64,000 nt of DNA from Pseudomonadota bacterium (GCA_020161145.1 JAIUPQ010000001.1:868001-932000); one strand, 5' to 3'. Positions 1 through 9,846 are shown, counted from the stretch's first letter. Notes: generated from the letters alone by a model not told the origin. Translations and numbers: made by a program.

Positions 1-863
1 GGCTGCAAACGGACACACGCGGCCTGCGCCTGCGCGACATCATCGAGCAGATGCTGGCCGCCAGCGGCCTCATCGACTTCTACCGCAGCGAGCGCGAGGG
101 CGCCGAGCGCATCGAAAACCTGGAGGAACTGGTCAACGCCGCCGAGGCCTTCGTCACCCAGGAGGGCTTTGGCCGCGACGCCGTGGCCTTGCCGGTGGAC
201 GAGCTGGGCGCCGGCCCGGGCCTTGCGCCCGACGCCGACACCGGCGAGATCCAGAGCCCGCTGGCCGCCTTCCTGACCCACGCCGCGCTGGAGGCCGGCG
301 ACAACCAGGCCCAGGCCGGCGAAGACGCGGTGCAGTTGATGACCATCCACGCCGCCAAAGGGCTGGAATTCGACGCCGTGTTTCTCTCCGGCCTGGAAGA
401 TGGGCTCTTTCCGCACGAGAACGCACTCACCGCCCAGGATGGGCTGGAGGAGGAGCGCCGGCTGATGTACGTGGCCATCACCCGAGCGCGCCAGCGGCTG
501 TACCTGAGCTTCAGTCAAACCCGACTGCTGCACGGCCAGACCCGCTACCATGTGCGCAGCCGTTTTCTGGAAGAGTTGCCCGAGGGCACGCTCAAATGGC
601 TGTCACCACGTCACAGCCCGTCGGCCTGGCACAGCGCCGCGCCCGCCGCCTGGGCTACCGCCCCGGCGCCGCCGCCGCCTGCGCCGGCCCATCCCGGCCA
701 TGGGTTTCGGGTAGGCCAGGCGGTGTTTCACAACAAGTTCGGCGAGGGCGTCATCGTCACGCTGGAAGGCCAGGGCGACGACGCGCGCGCCCAGGTGCGG
801 TTTGGTCGCCACGGCAGCAAGTGGCTGGCGCTGGCACTGGCCAAGCTCACCGTCATCGCATGA
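1..863 (+). CDS. uvrD: UvrD/Rep-family ATP-dependent DNA helicase, C-terminal part
   Basis: The reading frame is open from the first complete codon at position 3, so the gene begins left of the window; about 286 C-terminal residues are visible. They carry superfamily 1A helicase motif V (QLMTIHAAKGLEFD) and motif VI (EEERRLMYVAITRAR), which contribute to ATP hydrolysis and DNA binding. The last 50 or so residues (GFRVGQAVFHNKFGEGVI) match the small Tudor-like C-terminal domain of UvrD/PcrA, preceded by a Pro/Ala-rich linker. The family unwinds DNA 3'-to-5' in nucleotide excision and mismatch repair. UvrD is favoured over Rep because of the C-terminal domain. The stop overlaps the next start as ATGA. 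Confidence 0.9.
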   Translation, partial: LQTDTRGLRLRDIIEQMLAASGLIDFYRSEREGAERIENLEELVNAAEAFVTQEGFGRDAVALPVDELGAGPGLAPDADTGEIQSPLAAFLTHAALEAGDNQAQAGEDAVQLMTIHAAKGLEFDAVFLSGLEDGLFPHENALTAQDGLEEERRLMYVAITRARQRLYLSFSQTRLLHGQTRYHVRSRFLEELPEGTLKWLSPRHSPSAWHSAAPAAWATAPAPPPPAPAHPGHGFRVGQAVFHNKFGEGVIVTLEGQGDDARAQVRFGRHGSKWLALALAKLTVIA

Positions 864-2854
864 AGCGGGCCCGATGGTCGGACCTGATCAGGTGGATCGG
901 GCTGGCCTTCATCCTGGGCCTGCCGGCTCAGGCGCAGGCGGCAGCCGCCGAATCGGCCGAAATCGTTCAGCTGCGCCGGCTGGCGCCCCTGATCATGGAC
1001 GATCCAGGGCAGGCCGAGCCCTCGCTGCGGGCCATGGCGGCCCGCATGGCGGCGACCGAGCCCGAGCGCTGGCGGCTGTACTGGGCCCAGGCGCGGGTCG
1101 CCGCCGCGCTGGGCCAGGGCGAGGCCGTGGAGCGCCTGAGCCAGCAGGTGCCGGCGGCTGGCGGCCCGACTGCCGCAGGGGCTTGCGCGCTGGGGCTGTA
1201 CCAGCGTCAATACGTCTCGGCACGCAAGGCCGTGCAGACGCTGGAGCCGGCACTGGCCGAAGAGGCCGCCGCCAACCTGGACCCAGAGGTGCGGGTGCCC
1301 TGCGAGTTGGGCCTGGCGCGAGCCTACGCCGCCCGGGGCCAGTCGGGGCTGTCGCTGCGCCACGCCCGCACCGCCATGGTGACGGCCGACACCCAACCCG
1401 ACGCGCTGCCGCTGCGGGCGCTGGCACGCTCCAACCTGGCCCGTTTTCTGTACGCCACCGACGACGGCGAGCGGGCGCTGTTCTACAGCGACGAAGCCAT
1501 CGTCCTGGCCCGCCAGAGCGGGTTGGCCACGGTGCTGGCCCAGGTGCTGCTCGACCGCTCCACCCTGACGCCCCACGAGCCCGCCTACGCCAACCTGCGC
1601 CAGCAGTTGCGCCAGGAGGCGCTGCGCCTGTGGCGCGAGGCGCGCAGTGCCCGCGGCATCGGTGTGGCGCAGCTCAACCTGGCAGACGATGCCTTGCAGG
1701 CGGGCGACTACGTCCGGGCCGAAGCCAATGCCCGTGCGGCGGTGGCGGTGGCCGAGCGGAGTCAGCTGGGGCCTGATCTGAGCGCGATGGCCCACCACAA
1801 CCTGGGCCTGGCGCTGATCGGCCAGGGCAACACGCGCGGCGGCGTGGCGCTGTCGCGGCAGGCCATTGCCGAGCTGCAGCGCATCGAGGCCACCCAGCGG
1901 GTGGCGGATCTGCTCTACGAGCTGGCCACCCAGCTGGAGCGCGCCGGCCACGATGCCAAGGCCTATGCCGTCGTCATGGACTACCGCCCCGTGCACGACC
2001 GCATCGTCACCGAAGACCGCCAGGAGGCCGTGGCCGACCTGCAGGCCCAGCTCGAAGCCGACGTGCTGCACGCCCGCCAGCAGGCCCAGCGCGATGAGGC
2101 CGCGCTGCGCGCCGAGCGCGAGCGGCTGGCCGATTTGCGCCAGCGCACCGTGCTGGTGGTGGCCGCCGTGCTCTCGCTGGTGGCCTTGCTGGCGGCGGCC
2201 CGCTACCGCGTCTTGCGCCATGCCATGCGCCGACGCCAGCGCGAACACGCCGCGCTGGCGCAGCTGGCAACGCAAGACGCACTGACCGGCCTGGCCAACC
2301 GCCAGCACGCGCTGGATCGCATGGGGGCCATGGGCGTGCGGGCGCAAGGCGGGCTGATGCTGATCGACGTGGATCGCTTCAAGCGCATCAATGACCGGCA
2401 TGGCCACGCGGCTGGCGATGCCGTTCTGGTGGAGTTGGCCCAGCGCCTGCGGCGCGCCGTGCGCACGGACGACCTGGTGGCGCGCTGGGGTGGTGAGGAA
2501 TTCCTGGTCCTCGTGGCCGAGCCGGCGCGCGCTGGCGCCACGGCGGCTCTGGCGGCGCGGCTGCTGGCCGACGTGGCGGGCGAGCCCGTCACCAGCGCGG
2601 TGGCGCAGACGCCGCTGGCCATCAGCGTCTCCATTGGCCTGGCCGATTGGCCGACACCCGCCGATGCCCGGTCACCCACGTGGGACGCGGCGCTGGCCAG
2701 CATCGATGCCGCCCTCTATGGCGCCAAGCTGCTGGGCCGCAACCGTGCCGTGGTGGTGTTTCGGCCCCTGGCCATGCCGGCCGACGCCGCGGCCGCACAG
2801 GCGGCCCTGGCGCGTGGCGACTGGGGCCACCTCGATGGCAAGGTCGTCCGGTGA
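860..2854 (+). CDS. Membrane-anchored TPR-GGDEF diguanylate cyclase (first of a pair)
   Basis: Predicted 664 aa. The start is the ATG overlapping the uvrD stop; the N-terminus is basic then hydrophobic and ends in an AQA-type cleavage region, fitting a signal peptide. Residues about 40-400 are alanine-rich helical repeats of TPR type, presumably periplasmic. One membrane helix lies at about 430-450, followed by a GGDEF domain with GGEEF at 544-548. The metal-binding aspartates (LMLIDVDRFKRIND) are present, and an RTDD inhibitory I-site lies five residues upstream of GGEEF. It should make c-di-GMP from two GTP with product inhibition. The next gene has the same architecture and overlaps by 4 bp. 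Confidence 0.85.
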   Translation: MKRARWSDLIRWIGLAFILGLPAQAQAAAAESAEIVQLRRLAPLIMDDPGQAEPSLRAMAARMAATEPERWRLYWAQARVAAALGQGEAVERLSQQVPAAGGPTAAGACALGLYQRQYVSARKAVQTLEPALAEEAAANLDPEVRVPCELGLARAYAARGQSGLSLRHARTAMVTADTQPDALPLRALARSNLARFLYATDDGERALFYSDEAIVLARQSGLATVLAQVLLDRSTLTPHEPAYANLRQQLRQEALRLWREARSARGIGVAQLNLADDALQAGDYVRAEANARAAVAVAERSQLGPDLSAMAHHNLGLALIGQGNTRGGVALSRQAIAELQRIEATQRVADLLYELATQLERAGHDAKAYAVVMDYRPVHDRIVTEDRQEAVADLQAQLEADVLHARQQAQRDEAALRAERERLADLRQRTVLVVAAVLSLVALLAAARYRVLRHAMRRRQREHAALAQLATQDALTGLANRQHALDRMGAMGVRAQGGLMLIDVDRFKRINDRHGHAAGDAVLVELAQRLRRAVRTDDLVARWGGEEFLVLVAEPARAGATAALAARLLADVAGEPVTSAVAQTPLAISVSIGLADWPTPADARSPTWDAALASIDAALYGAKLLGRNRAVVVFRPLAMPADAAAAQAALARGDWGHLDGKVVR

Positions 2855-4917
2855 GCGGCTGGACCGTCCCGCGGCAACGCCGCCGACGCACGACCGTGCG
2901 GGCCGTGCTGCTGGGGCTGGTGTGGGCCGTCCTGCTCGGGGCCGGCGCCGCGACGGCCGGGCCTGCCGATCTGAATGCCTTGCAACAGTGGTCCGACCGT
3001 TGGATCGATCGCGGCTTTGACTGGCCCGACCAGGCCCTGGCCGAGGTGGCGCGCCAGGCGCGTGAACCCGTGCCGGTCGGGGTGGATGACGCCGACTGGT
3101 GGCGCGTGGTCTGGCGCACCCAGGCCCTGGTGGCCGCCCGCAGTGCGCCGCGCCACAAGCCCAAGGCGCAGGCGGCGCTGGCGCAGATGCTGACACTGGC
3201 CGACGCCAAGAGCCCGCTGACGCTGCTGGAGGCCGACGTGGCGCGCGCCACGCTGGTGGAGAACACCGACATGGTGCAGGAGTTGGCCCATGCCCAGGCC
3301 GCCGCCCGCAGCTACGAGCTGCTGTGCGCGGTGTCGCAGCCGCTGCCGGGCTGCGACACCGCCCTGGCCTGGCGGCTTTACAACCGCATTGCGTTGCGGC
3401 TGTGGTCGCAAGGCCGCCCGGCGCAGGCCGCCGCCGCAGGGGAGCTGGGCCTGGCTGCGGCGCAGCAGCTGGGCGACGTGGACAAGCAGGTGCAGTCGCT
3501 GGGCGTGCAGGCCCTGCTGTTGTACGACCTGCGCGACAGTGCCGGCGCCACCCGCTGCATGGAGCGGTTGGCCGCGCTGGCGGCGCCTTACCCCCGCACC
3601 CGGGTGGACATGATGCGCCTGGTGGCGCAGGCCACCTATGTGCGGCATGCGCAACTGCCCGCGCGTGTGCAGGTCAACCAGATCTGGCGCCAGGCTGCCG
3701 AGCTGGCGCGGCGGCTGGAGATGCCGCGCTGGGAGGTGTTCGCGCTGCTCAACCTGGCCGACGAGTGGATGTACCGGCGCCAATGGGCCGAGGCCGTGCC
3801 CGTCATCGACCAGGCGCTGGTGCGGCTGCAGCGCCTGGACGACACCCGTCTGCTGCGCACCGCCCACCACAACCGCGGTGTCGCCCGGCTGCATGCGGGC
3901 GACCGGGCGGGCGGCGTGGCCGACCTGGAGGCCACGCTGGATGAACTCTCCCGCGCCGAGGCCTGGGGCGACGTGCGCATCCACCTGCGTGAATACGCCG
4001 ACGCCTTGGCCGAGCTGGGCGACCCCCGTGCCGCGATGGTGGTCTGGCACCGCGAACTGGCCCTGGACGAGCACGCCGAGGCCCAGGCCCGCCAGCACGC
4101 GCTGGCTGCGGTGCGCCACCGCTACGCCGCCGACGTGGCCGAGGACGAGTTGGCTCGCCTCACGCGCCAGAACCAGTTGTCGGCTGCCCGCGAGGACAGC
4201 CTGCGCCAGCGGCAATGGCTGTGGCTGTCCAGCTCCTCACTGGCCGTGCTGGTGCTGGTGGCGCTGGCCGCCGCGTTCAAGCGCCTGCGCGACGTGGGCA
4301 ACCAGATGGCGGGCAGCGAGGCCTCACTGCGGCTGCAAAGCGAGCGCGACGCGCTCACCGGCCTGCCCAACCGGCGCCACCTGACCCGACGGCTGGGTGA
4401 GCCGGGCCAGCCCTTCACGGGCGCGCTGTTGCTGCTGGACATCGACCACTTCAAGCGCGTCAACGATCGCCATGGCCATGCTGCGGGCGACGCCGCGTTG
4501 GCGGCTGTGGCCCAGCGCCTGCAGGGCGTGCTGCGCGAGCACGACCTGGTGGGGCGCTGGGGCGGCGAGGAGTTTCTCGTCCACACGCCAACCGGCGCGC
4601 CCGAGGCGCTGGCCCAGCGGCTGGCGCAAGCCGTGTCCGACGAGCCCGTGCAACTGCCCAACGGCACGGTGTTGCCGCTGCGCATCTCGATGGGTTGGGC
4701 CCTCTTTCCGTTGCCAGGCCAGTCGGTCGAGCTGGACGGCCCGGCGGCGCTGCGGCTGGTGGACGCCGCCCTCTACGCGGCCAAGGCGGGCGGGCGCGAC
4801 CGCACGGTGGGCGTGACCGGCGCCCGCATCGACACGCTGGCCGATCTGGAAACCCTGGTCACCGACTGGGACGGCGCACTGGCCGATGGCCGGCTGCAGG
4901 TCGCAGACAGCGCTTAA
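2851..4917 (+). CDS. Membrane-anchored TPR-GGDEF diguanylate cyclase (second of a pair)
   Basis: Predicted 688 aa from a GTG that overlaps the previous stop (GTGA). This start gives a basic N-terminus followed by a hydrophobic signal segment. The layout repeats the upstream gene: exported helical TPR-like region to about residue 440, one transmembrane helix at about 455-476, then a cytoplasmic GGDEF domain with GGEEF at 571-575, LLLLDIDHFKRVND for metal and nucleotide binding, and REHD as an intact I-site. It is predicted to be an active, product-inhibited diguanylate cyclase. The pair looks like an old tandem duplication, because architecture is conserved but sequence identity outside the catalytic domain is low. 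The sensed signal is unknown. Confidence 0.85.
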   Translation: MSGWTVPRQRRRRTTVRAVLLGLVWAVLLGAGAATAGPADLNALQQWSDRWIDRGFDWPDQALAEVARQAREPVPVGVDDADWWRVVWRTQALVAARSAPRHKPKAQAALAQMLTLADAKSPLTLLEADVARATLVENTDMVQELAHAQAAARSYELLCAVSQPLPGCDTALAWRLYNRIALRLWSQGRPAQAAAAGELGLAAAQQLGDVDKQVQSLGVQALLLYDLRDSAGATRCMERLAALAAPYPRTRVDMMRLVAQATYVRHAQLPARVQVNQIWRQAAELARRLEMPRWEVFALLNLADEWMYRRQWAEAVPVIDQALVRLQRLDDTRLLRTAHHNRGVARLHAGDRAGGVADLEATLDELSRAEAWGDVRIHLREYADALAELGDPRAAMVVWHRELALDEHAEAQARQHALAAVRHRYAADVAEDELARLTRQNQLSAAREDSLRQRQWLWLSSSSLAVLVLVALAAAFKRLRDVGNQMAGSEASLRLQSERDALTGLPNRRHLTRRLGEPGQPFTGALLLLDIDHFKRVNDRHGHAAGDAALAAVAQRLQGVLREHDLVGRWGGEEFLVHTPTGAPEALAQRLAQAVSDEPVQLPNGTVLPLRISMGWALFPLPGQSVELDGPAALRLVDAALYAAKAGGRDRTVGVTGARIDTLADLETLVTDWDGALADGRLQVADSA

Positions 4918-4919
4918 AC

Positions 4920-5711
4920 CTAAACCCCCTCGTCCGGCGTGCCGAAGCAGTCCACGTAGCTGGGGTAGAGCGAGGCGTAGAAGGCCATTGTCACCAGCAG
5001 CGACAGCGGCAGCAGCAGCCAGGGCCCCACGGCCGTGCCCAGTATGCCCAGCAGCAGGCCGCCGACCAGGCTGACGCCCAGCGTCACCGCCGTCCAGCCC
5101 AGGCCGTAGAGCACATAGGCGCCGCGTGCCCGCCACAGCGCCAGCGTGCTGGAGAACAGCGCCTGGGCCGCACCCTGGCCGCCCCAGACCACCAGCGCCG
5201 GTGCGTGCCAGAACGGCACCGCCAGCAGCGTGATCAGCAGCGTGCGCAGCACGAAGCCCTCGAACAGCCCGCCACCCGCCAGCAGCTCGGCCATCTGCTC
5301 GGGGTTGGGCTGGGCAGTGACCGCCTGCATCACCTCGTAGAAGCGGCCGCCGTCCAGCGCATCGGCCAGCGCCACCAGCGCCAGCGTGGCCACGGCATAG
5401 GCCAGGCACAGCACCGCCAGCGGCCTGCGCGTGGCCCGCTGCTGCCACGGCGCCAGGTACAGCGCCGGGGTGATGGGGCGGCCCGCCTGCACCTCGCGCG
5501 TGCCCATGGTGAAGGCCAGGCTGAACAGCGGCAGCGCGGCCAGCAGCACCACGCTGCCCACCACCGGCACCAGCGACAGCACCGCGGCCGCCACCAGAAA
5601 GACCAGGCACAGCAGGGTATAGCCCGGCAGGTGGGCGAACAGGCTCGCCAGTCCCGCCTTGACCCAGGCGGGGCCGCGCTGGGCGGGCACCGTCAGCAGC
5701 TTTACGCCCAT
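4920..5711 (-). CDS. BPSS1780-type multi-spanning membrane protein
   Basis: Predicted 263 aa starting MGVKLLTVPAQRG, which resembles the conserved opening of the BPSS1780 family found in Burkholderiales. The start at 5711 lies inside the end of thrB (10-bp overlap), so the two are probably co-transcribed. At least five or six hydrophobic stretches suggest an integral inner-membrane protein. No catalytic motif is visible and the family has no established function. It is convergent with the second diguanylate cyclase with only 2 bp between the stops, so any terminator must lie within coding sequence. Confidence 0.75.
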   Translation of the reverse strand: MGVKLLTVPAQRGPAWVKAGLASLFAHLPGYTLLCLVFLVAAAVLSLVPVVGSVVLLAALPLFSLAFTMGTREVQAGRPITPALYLAPWQQRATRRPLAVLCLAYAVATLALVALADALDGGRFYEVMQAVTAQPNPEQMAELLAGGGLFEGFVLRTLLITLLAVPFWHAPALVVWGGQGAAQALFSSTLALWRARGAYVLYGLGWTAVTLGVSLVGGLLLGILGTAVGPWLLLPLSLLVTMAFYASLYPSYVDCFGTPDEGV

Positions 5712-6685
5712 GCGCCCTCCTGCGGATGCCAGGGTTGTTCCACGCACTGGCGCAGCACACGCTCCAGTTGCGCCGGGTCTTTGGGTCTGAGCAGGCTGGC
5801 CTCGCGTGGCATGTGCCAGTCGGCCAGCCGCGAGAGCCAAAAGCGCAGTGCGGCCAGCCGCCGCATCGAGGGCAGCAGCCGCCACTCCAGACCAGTCACG
5901 GGCTGGCCCAGCCGGGCGCGCGCTTCGGCATAGCCAGCGGTCAGTGCCTGTGCCAGCGCCTCGTTGAGGCGGCCGCTCGTCATGTCCACGCACCAGTCGT
6001 TCAGGCACACGGCCAGGTCGAACAACCAGTGGTCCACGCCGGCAAAGTAGAAGTCGATGACGCCGCTGATGGCGCCGCTCTCGAACAGCACGTTGTCGCG
6101 GAACATGTCGGCATGCACCGGCCCCTGTGGCAGCGCGGCGGCCTCGGCCGAGGCCAGCAACAGGCGCTGGTGGGTGACCTCCGCCTGCAGTAGGGCGGCC
6201 TGAGCGGGCGTCAGCCAGGGCTGCACGGCCGTGGCGGTGGCCTCACGCCAGTCTGCGCCGCGCGCATTGGGCTGGGCCAGCGCAAAGTCCACCGCATGCA
6301 TGTGCAGCAGGGCGGCCATGGCACCAGCCGCGTGGCAGTGGGCGGCATCGGGGGCGACCACGTCGCGCCCGCCCAGCCGCTGCACCAGCGCCGCCGGCTT
6401 GCCGGCCACGGTGTGTACCAGATGGCCGGCCGCGTCGGCACAGGGCGCCGGCACTGGCAGGCCTTGCTGGGCCAGATGGCGCATCAGGCCCAGGTAGAAC
6501 GGCAGCTCGGCGTGCGAGAGGCGCTCGAACAGCGTCAACACCCAGCGCCCACCGCAGGCGGTGACGAAGTAGTTGGTGTTTTCGATGCCGGCCTCAATGG
6601 GCGAGAGGGCCTGCAGAGGCCCCAGGTGCAGGTGGTCGAGCAGGGCCTGGGCGGCGGCTTCGGAGACTTCGGTGTAGACGGCCAT
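5702..6685 (-). CDS. thrB: Homoserine kinase (ThrB2 / choline-kinase-like fold)
   Basis: Predicted 327 aa starting MAVYTEVSEAAAQALL. It phosphorylates homoserine to O-phosphohomoserine in threonine biosynthesis. The sequence fits the aminoglycoside/choline phosphotransferase fold used for this step in many proteobacteria, not the GHMP kinase of E. coli. Supporting motifs are GIENTNYFVT near the N-terminus (nucleotide loop), PVHADMFRDNVLF (catalytic HxDxxxxN) and GVIDFYFAG (metal-binding Asp). The length is typical. An upstream in-frame extension is open but lacks family similarity, so the ATG at 6685 is preferred. The membrane-protein gene follows with a 10-bp overlap. Confidence 0.9.
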   Translation of the reverse strand: MAVYTEVSEAAAQALLDHLHLGPLQALSPIEAGIENTNYFVTACGGRWVLTLFERLSHAELPFYLGLMRHLAQQGLPVPAPCADAAGHLVHTVAGKPAALVQRLGGRDVVAPDAAHCHAAGAMAALLHMHAVDFALAQPNARGADWREATATAVQPWLTPAQAALLQAEVTHQRLLLASAEAAALPQGPVHADMFRDNVLFESGAISGVIDFYFAGVDHWLFDLAVCLNDWCVDMTSGRLNEALAQALTAGYAEARARLGQPVTGLEWRLLPSMRRLAALRFWLSRLADWHMPREASLLRPKDPAQLERVLRQCVEQPWHPQEGAWA

Positions 6686-6758
6686 GCGTCGGCGGCAAAC
6701 GGGGCAGAAAAGGGCTGGCAGGCAGTGTAACCAAGGCCCCGCGCTACAGTGGCCGCCC

Positions 6759-7094
6759 ATGCGTGCCCTCACAACCGCTTTCATCGTGGCCTGCGGCTTG
6801 CTGGCGCTGCCGGCGCGGGCCGACGAGGCCGCTGCCGAGCGCCTGGCTCACACCGACGCGGCCATTGCGCTGTGCCGCGAGATCCAGCCCCAGGACGCGG
6901 CGCGGTTTGCGCGCCTGCACGAGGCGCCCTACACCTGCACCCCGCAAGACGCGCAGACCCGCCAGCGGCTGCGTGCCTTGCCCGTCTACCGTGAAACCTA
7001 TGACCGCGTGATGCGCGAGGTGGTGGCGCCGCTGACGCGCCAGCAGGCGCAAGACTTCTGCCAGGCCCAGCTGGACGCGCACTGCGCGCCCTGA
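6759..7094 (+). CDS. Small exported protein of unknown function
   Basis: Predicted 111 aa. The ATG at 6759 gives a signal peptide of about 20 residues ending LPARADEA. The mature part has four cysteines, two near the start and middle (ALCREIQ, YTCTPQ) and two near the C-terminus (DFCQAQLDAHC), suggesting a disulfide-stabilised periplasmic protein. No domain is recognised. It lies between divergent thrB and polA, with a TACAGT box 8 bp before the start. It is judged real because signal peptide, cysteine spacing and codon use agree. Confidence 0.6.
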   Translation: MRALTTAFIVACGLLALPARADEAAAERLAHTDAAIALCREIQPQDAARFARLHEAPYTCTPQDAQTRQRLRALPVYRETYDRVMREVVAPLTRQQAQDFCQAQLDAHCAP

Positions 7095-7128
7095 CGCAAG
7101 CCCGCGAGCGAGCCCCGACAATGGCGCG

Positions 7129-9846
7129 ATGAATGCGCCCGACCACCCCACGCTGCTGCTGATCGACGGCTCCAGCTACCTCTACCGCGCCTACCACGCG
7201 CTGCCCGATCTGCGCGGGCCGGATGGCCAGCCCACGGGCGCCATCCACGGCATGGTGGCCATGCTGGGCAAGCTGCGCGAGGAGGTGGGAGCGGGCCATG
7301 CGGCCTGCGTCTTCGACGCCTCGGGCCCCACCTTCCGCGACGGCTGGTACCCCGAGTACAAGGCCACCCGCTCGCCCATGCCGCCCGATTTGCGGGCGCA
7401 GATCGGACCCATCCACGAGGTGGTGCGGCTGCTGGGCTGGCCGGTGCTGGAGGTGGGCGGTGTGGAGGCCGACGACGTGATCGGCACCCTGGCCCGCGTG
7501 GGCGAGGCCAGCGGCCACCGGGTGCTCATCTCCACCGGCGACAAAGACCTGGCGCAACTGGTGACGCCTGCCGTCACGCTGGTCAACACCATGAGCGGCG
7601 AGCGCCTGGACGAGGCCGGCGTGGCGGCCAAGTTCGGCGTCGCGCCCGATCGCATCATCGACTACCTGGCCTTGATGGGCGACACCGTGGACAACGTGCC
7701 CGGCGTGGCCAAGGTGGGGCCCAAGACCGCCGCCAAATGGCTGGCCGAGCATGGCTCGCTGGACGGGGTGATGGCGGCCGCGCCCACCATGAAGGGTGCG
7801 GCGGGCGAGAACCTGCGTCAGGCGCTGGACTGGCTGCCCATGGGGCGGCAGCTGGTCACCGTCAAGACCGACTGCGACCTGGCCGCCACCGTGCCCGGCT
7901 GGCCCGGCCTGGACGCGCTGGCGCTGCGCGCCCCCGAGGCGGGCGACCTGATGGCCTTCTACCGCGCCAACGGCTTTCGCACCCTGCTGCGCGAGCTGGA
8001 GGTGGCACAGGAGGACACGCCGCCACCACCGCCCGCCGATCTGGCGCGCGTCTACGACACCGTCACCACCCGCGCCGCGCTGGATGCCTGGCTGGCCCGG
8101 CTGATGGCCGCGCCGCTGGCCGCCATCGACACCGAGACCGACTCGCTCGACGCGCTGAATGCCCGCATCGTCGGCATCTCGTTTGCCGTGGAGCCGGGCC
8201 GCGCCGCCTACGTGCCCACCGGCCACAGCTACGCCGGCGCGCCAGAGCAACTGCCGCTGGACGAGGTGCTGGCCGTGCTCAAGCCCTGGCTGGAAGACCC
8301 CGGCCGCCCCAAGGTGGGCCAGAACGTCAAGTACGACTGGCACGTGCTGGCCAACCACGGCATTGCCGTGCAGGGCTACGCCCACGACACCTTGCTGCAA
8401 AGCTATGTGCTCGAAGCCCACAAGCCGCACGGCCTGGAGAGCCTGGCCCTGCGCCACCTGGGGCGGCGCGGCCTGTCGTATGAAGACCTGTGCGGCAAGG
8501 GCGTGAACCAGATTCCGTTCGCCCAGGTGGACGTGGAGCGCGCCACCATCTACAGCGGCGAGGACAGCGAAATGTGCCTGCAGGTGCACCAGCTGCTGTG
8601 GCCGCAGATCGAGGCGCAGGACGGCCTGGCGCGCACCTACGCGCTGGAGATGGCCTGCTGGCCCGTGCTGGCGCGCATGGAGCGCACCGGCGTGCTGCTG
8701 GACCGGGAGCGCCTCGTGCGCCAGAGCCACGAGCTGGGCCAGCGGCTGATGCAGCTGGAGGCCGAGGCCCACGCGCTGGCCGGCCAGCCCTTCAACCTGG
8801 GTTCGCCCAAGCAGATCGGCGAGATTCTCTTCACCCGTCTGGGCCTGCCGGTGAAGAAAAAGACGGCCAGCGGTGCCCCCTCCACCGACGAAGAGGTCTT
8901 GCAGGAGCTGGCCGTCGACTACCCGCTGCCGGCCAAGCTGCTGGAGCACCGCACCCTGGCCAAGCTCAAAGGCACGTACACCGACAAGCTGCCGCAGATG
9001 ATCAACCCCGCCACCGGCCGCGTGCACACCACCTATGCGCAGGCGGTGGCCGTCACCGGGCGGCTGGCCAGCAACGACCCCAACCTGCAGAACATCCCCA
9101 TCCGCACGGCCGAAGGGCGGCGGGTGCGCGAGGCTTTCATTGCGCCGCCCGGCCACGTGCTGATGAGTGCCGACTACTCGCAGATCGAGCTGCGCATCAT
9201 GGCCCACCTGTCCGAAGACCCGGCGCTGCTGCGTGCCTTTGCACAGGGGCTGGACGTGCACCGCGCCACGGCCGCCGAGGTGTTTGGCATTGCGCCCGAG
9301 GCCGTCAGCGCCGAGCAGCGCCGCTACGCCAAGACCATCAACTTCGGCCTCATCTACGGCATGGGCGCCTTTGGCCTGGCGCAAAGCCTGGGCATCGAGC
9401 AGCAGGCGGCCCGCAGCTACATCGAGCGCTATTTCGACCGCTTTGCCGGCGTCAAAGCCTATATGGAGCGCACCAAGGCCGAGGCGCGGGCCAAAGGCTA
9501 CGTGGAGACGCTGTTCGGCCGCCGCATCACGCTGCCCGACATCAACGGCGGCAGCGGCCCGCGCAAGGCCGGCGCCGAGCGGCAGGCCATCAACGCCCCC
9601 ATGCAGGGCACGGCGGCCGACCTGATCAAGCTGGCCATGCTGGCCGTGCAGCAGGCGCTGGTGGACGAAGGCCGCGCCACGCGCCTGCTGCTGCAGGTGC
9701 ACGACGAGCTGGTGCTGGAAGTGCCCCAGGCCGAGCAGGCCTGGGCACGCGAAGCCTTGCCGCGCCTGATGGCCGGCGTGGCCAGCCTGCGCGTGCCGCT
9801 GGTGGCCGAGGTGGGCGAGGGCAGCAACTGGGATGAGGCCCACTGA
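7129..9846 (+). CDS. polA: DNA polymerase I
   Basis: Predicted 905 aa, the usual length for proteobacterial Pol I, used in Okazaki fragment maturation and excision repair. The N-terminal 5' nuclease begins LLLIDGSSYLYRAYHAL and has the helix-hairpin signature GDTVDNVPGVAKVGPKTA. The 3'-5' proofreading domain keeps its acidic motif (AIDTETDSLD, about residue 331), so proofreading should be active. Polymerase motifs are A (DYSQIELR, about 681), B (RRYAKTINFGLIYGMG, about 731) and C (VHDELVLE, about 856). All three activities look intact. A GACAAT box 6 bp upstream of the ATG may be the -10 of a very short-leader transcript. Confidence 0.97.
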   Translation: MNAPDHPTLLLIDGSSYLYRAYHALPDLRGPDGQPTGAIHGMVAMLGKLREEVGAGHAACVFDASGPTFRDGWYPEYKATRSPMPPDLRAQIGPIHEVVRLLGWPVLEVGGVEADDVIGTLARVGEASGHRVLISTGDKDLAQLVTPAVTLVNTMSGERLDEAGVAAKFGVAPDRIIDYLALMGDTVDNVPGVAKVGPKTAAKWLAEHGSLDGVMAAAPTMKGAAGENLRQALDWLPMGRQLVTVKTDCDLAATVPGWPGLDALALRAPEAGDLMAFYRANGFRTLLRELEVAQEDTPPPPPADLARVYDTVTTRAALDAWLARLMAAPLAAIDTETDSLDALNARIVGISFAVEPGRAAYVPTGHSYAGAPEQLPLDEVLAVLKPWLEDPGRPKVGQNVKYDWHVLANHGIAVQGYAHDTLLQSYVLEAHKPHGLESLALRHLGRRGLSYEDLCGKGVNQIPFAQVDVERATIYSGEDSEMCLQVHQLLWPQIEAQDGLARTYALEMACWPVLARMERTGVLLDRERLVRQSHELGQRLMQLEAEAHALAGQPFNLGSPKQIGEILFTRLGLPVKKKTASGAPSTDEEVLQELAVDYPLPAKLLEHRTLAKLKGTYTDKLPQMINPATGRVHTTYAQAVAVTGRLASNDPNLQNIPIRTAEGRRVREAFIAPPGHVLMSADYSQIELRIMAHLSEDPALLRAFAQGLDVHRATAAEVFGIAPEAVSAEQRRYAKTINFGLIYGMGAFGLAQSLGIEQQAARSYIERYFDRFAGVKAYMERTKAEARAKGYVETLFGRRITLPDINGGSGPRKAGAERQAINAPMQGTAADLIKLAMLAVQQALVDEGRATRLLLQVHDELVLEVPQAEQAWAREALPRLMAGVASLRVPLVAEVGEGSNWDEAH

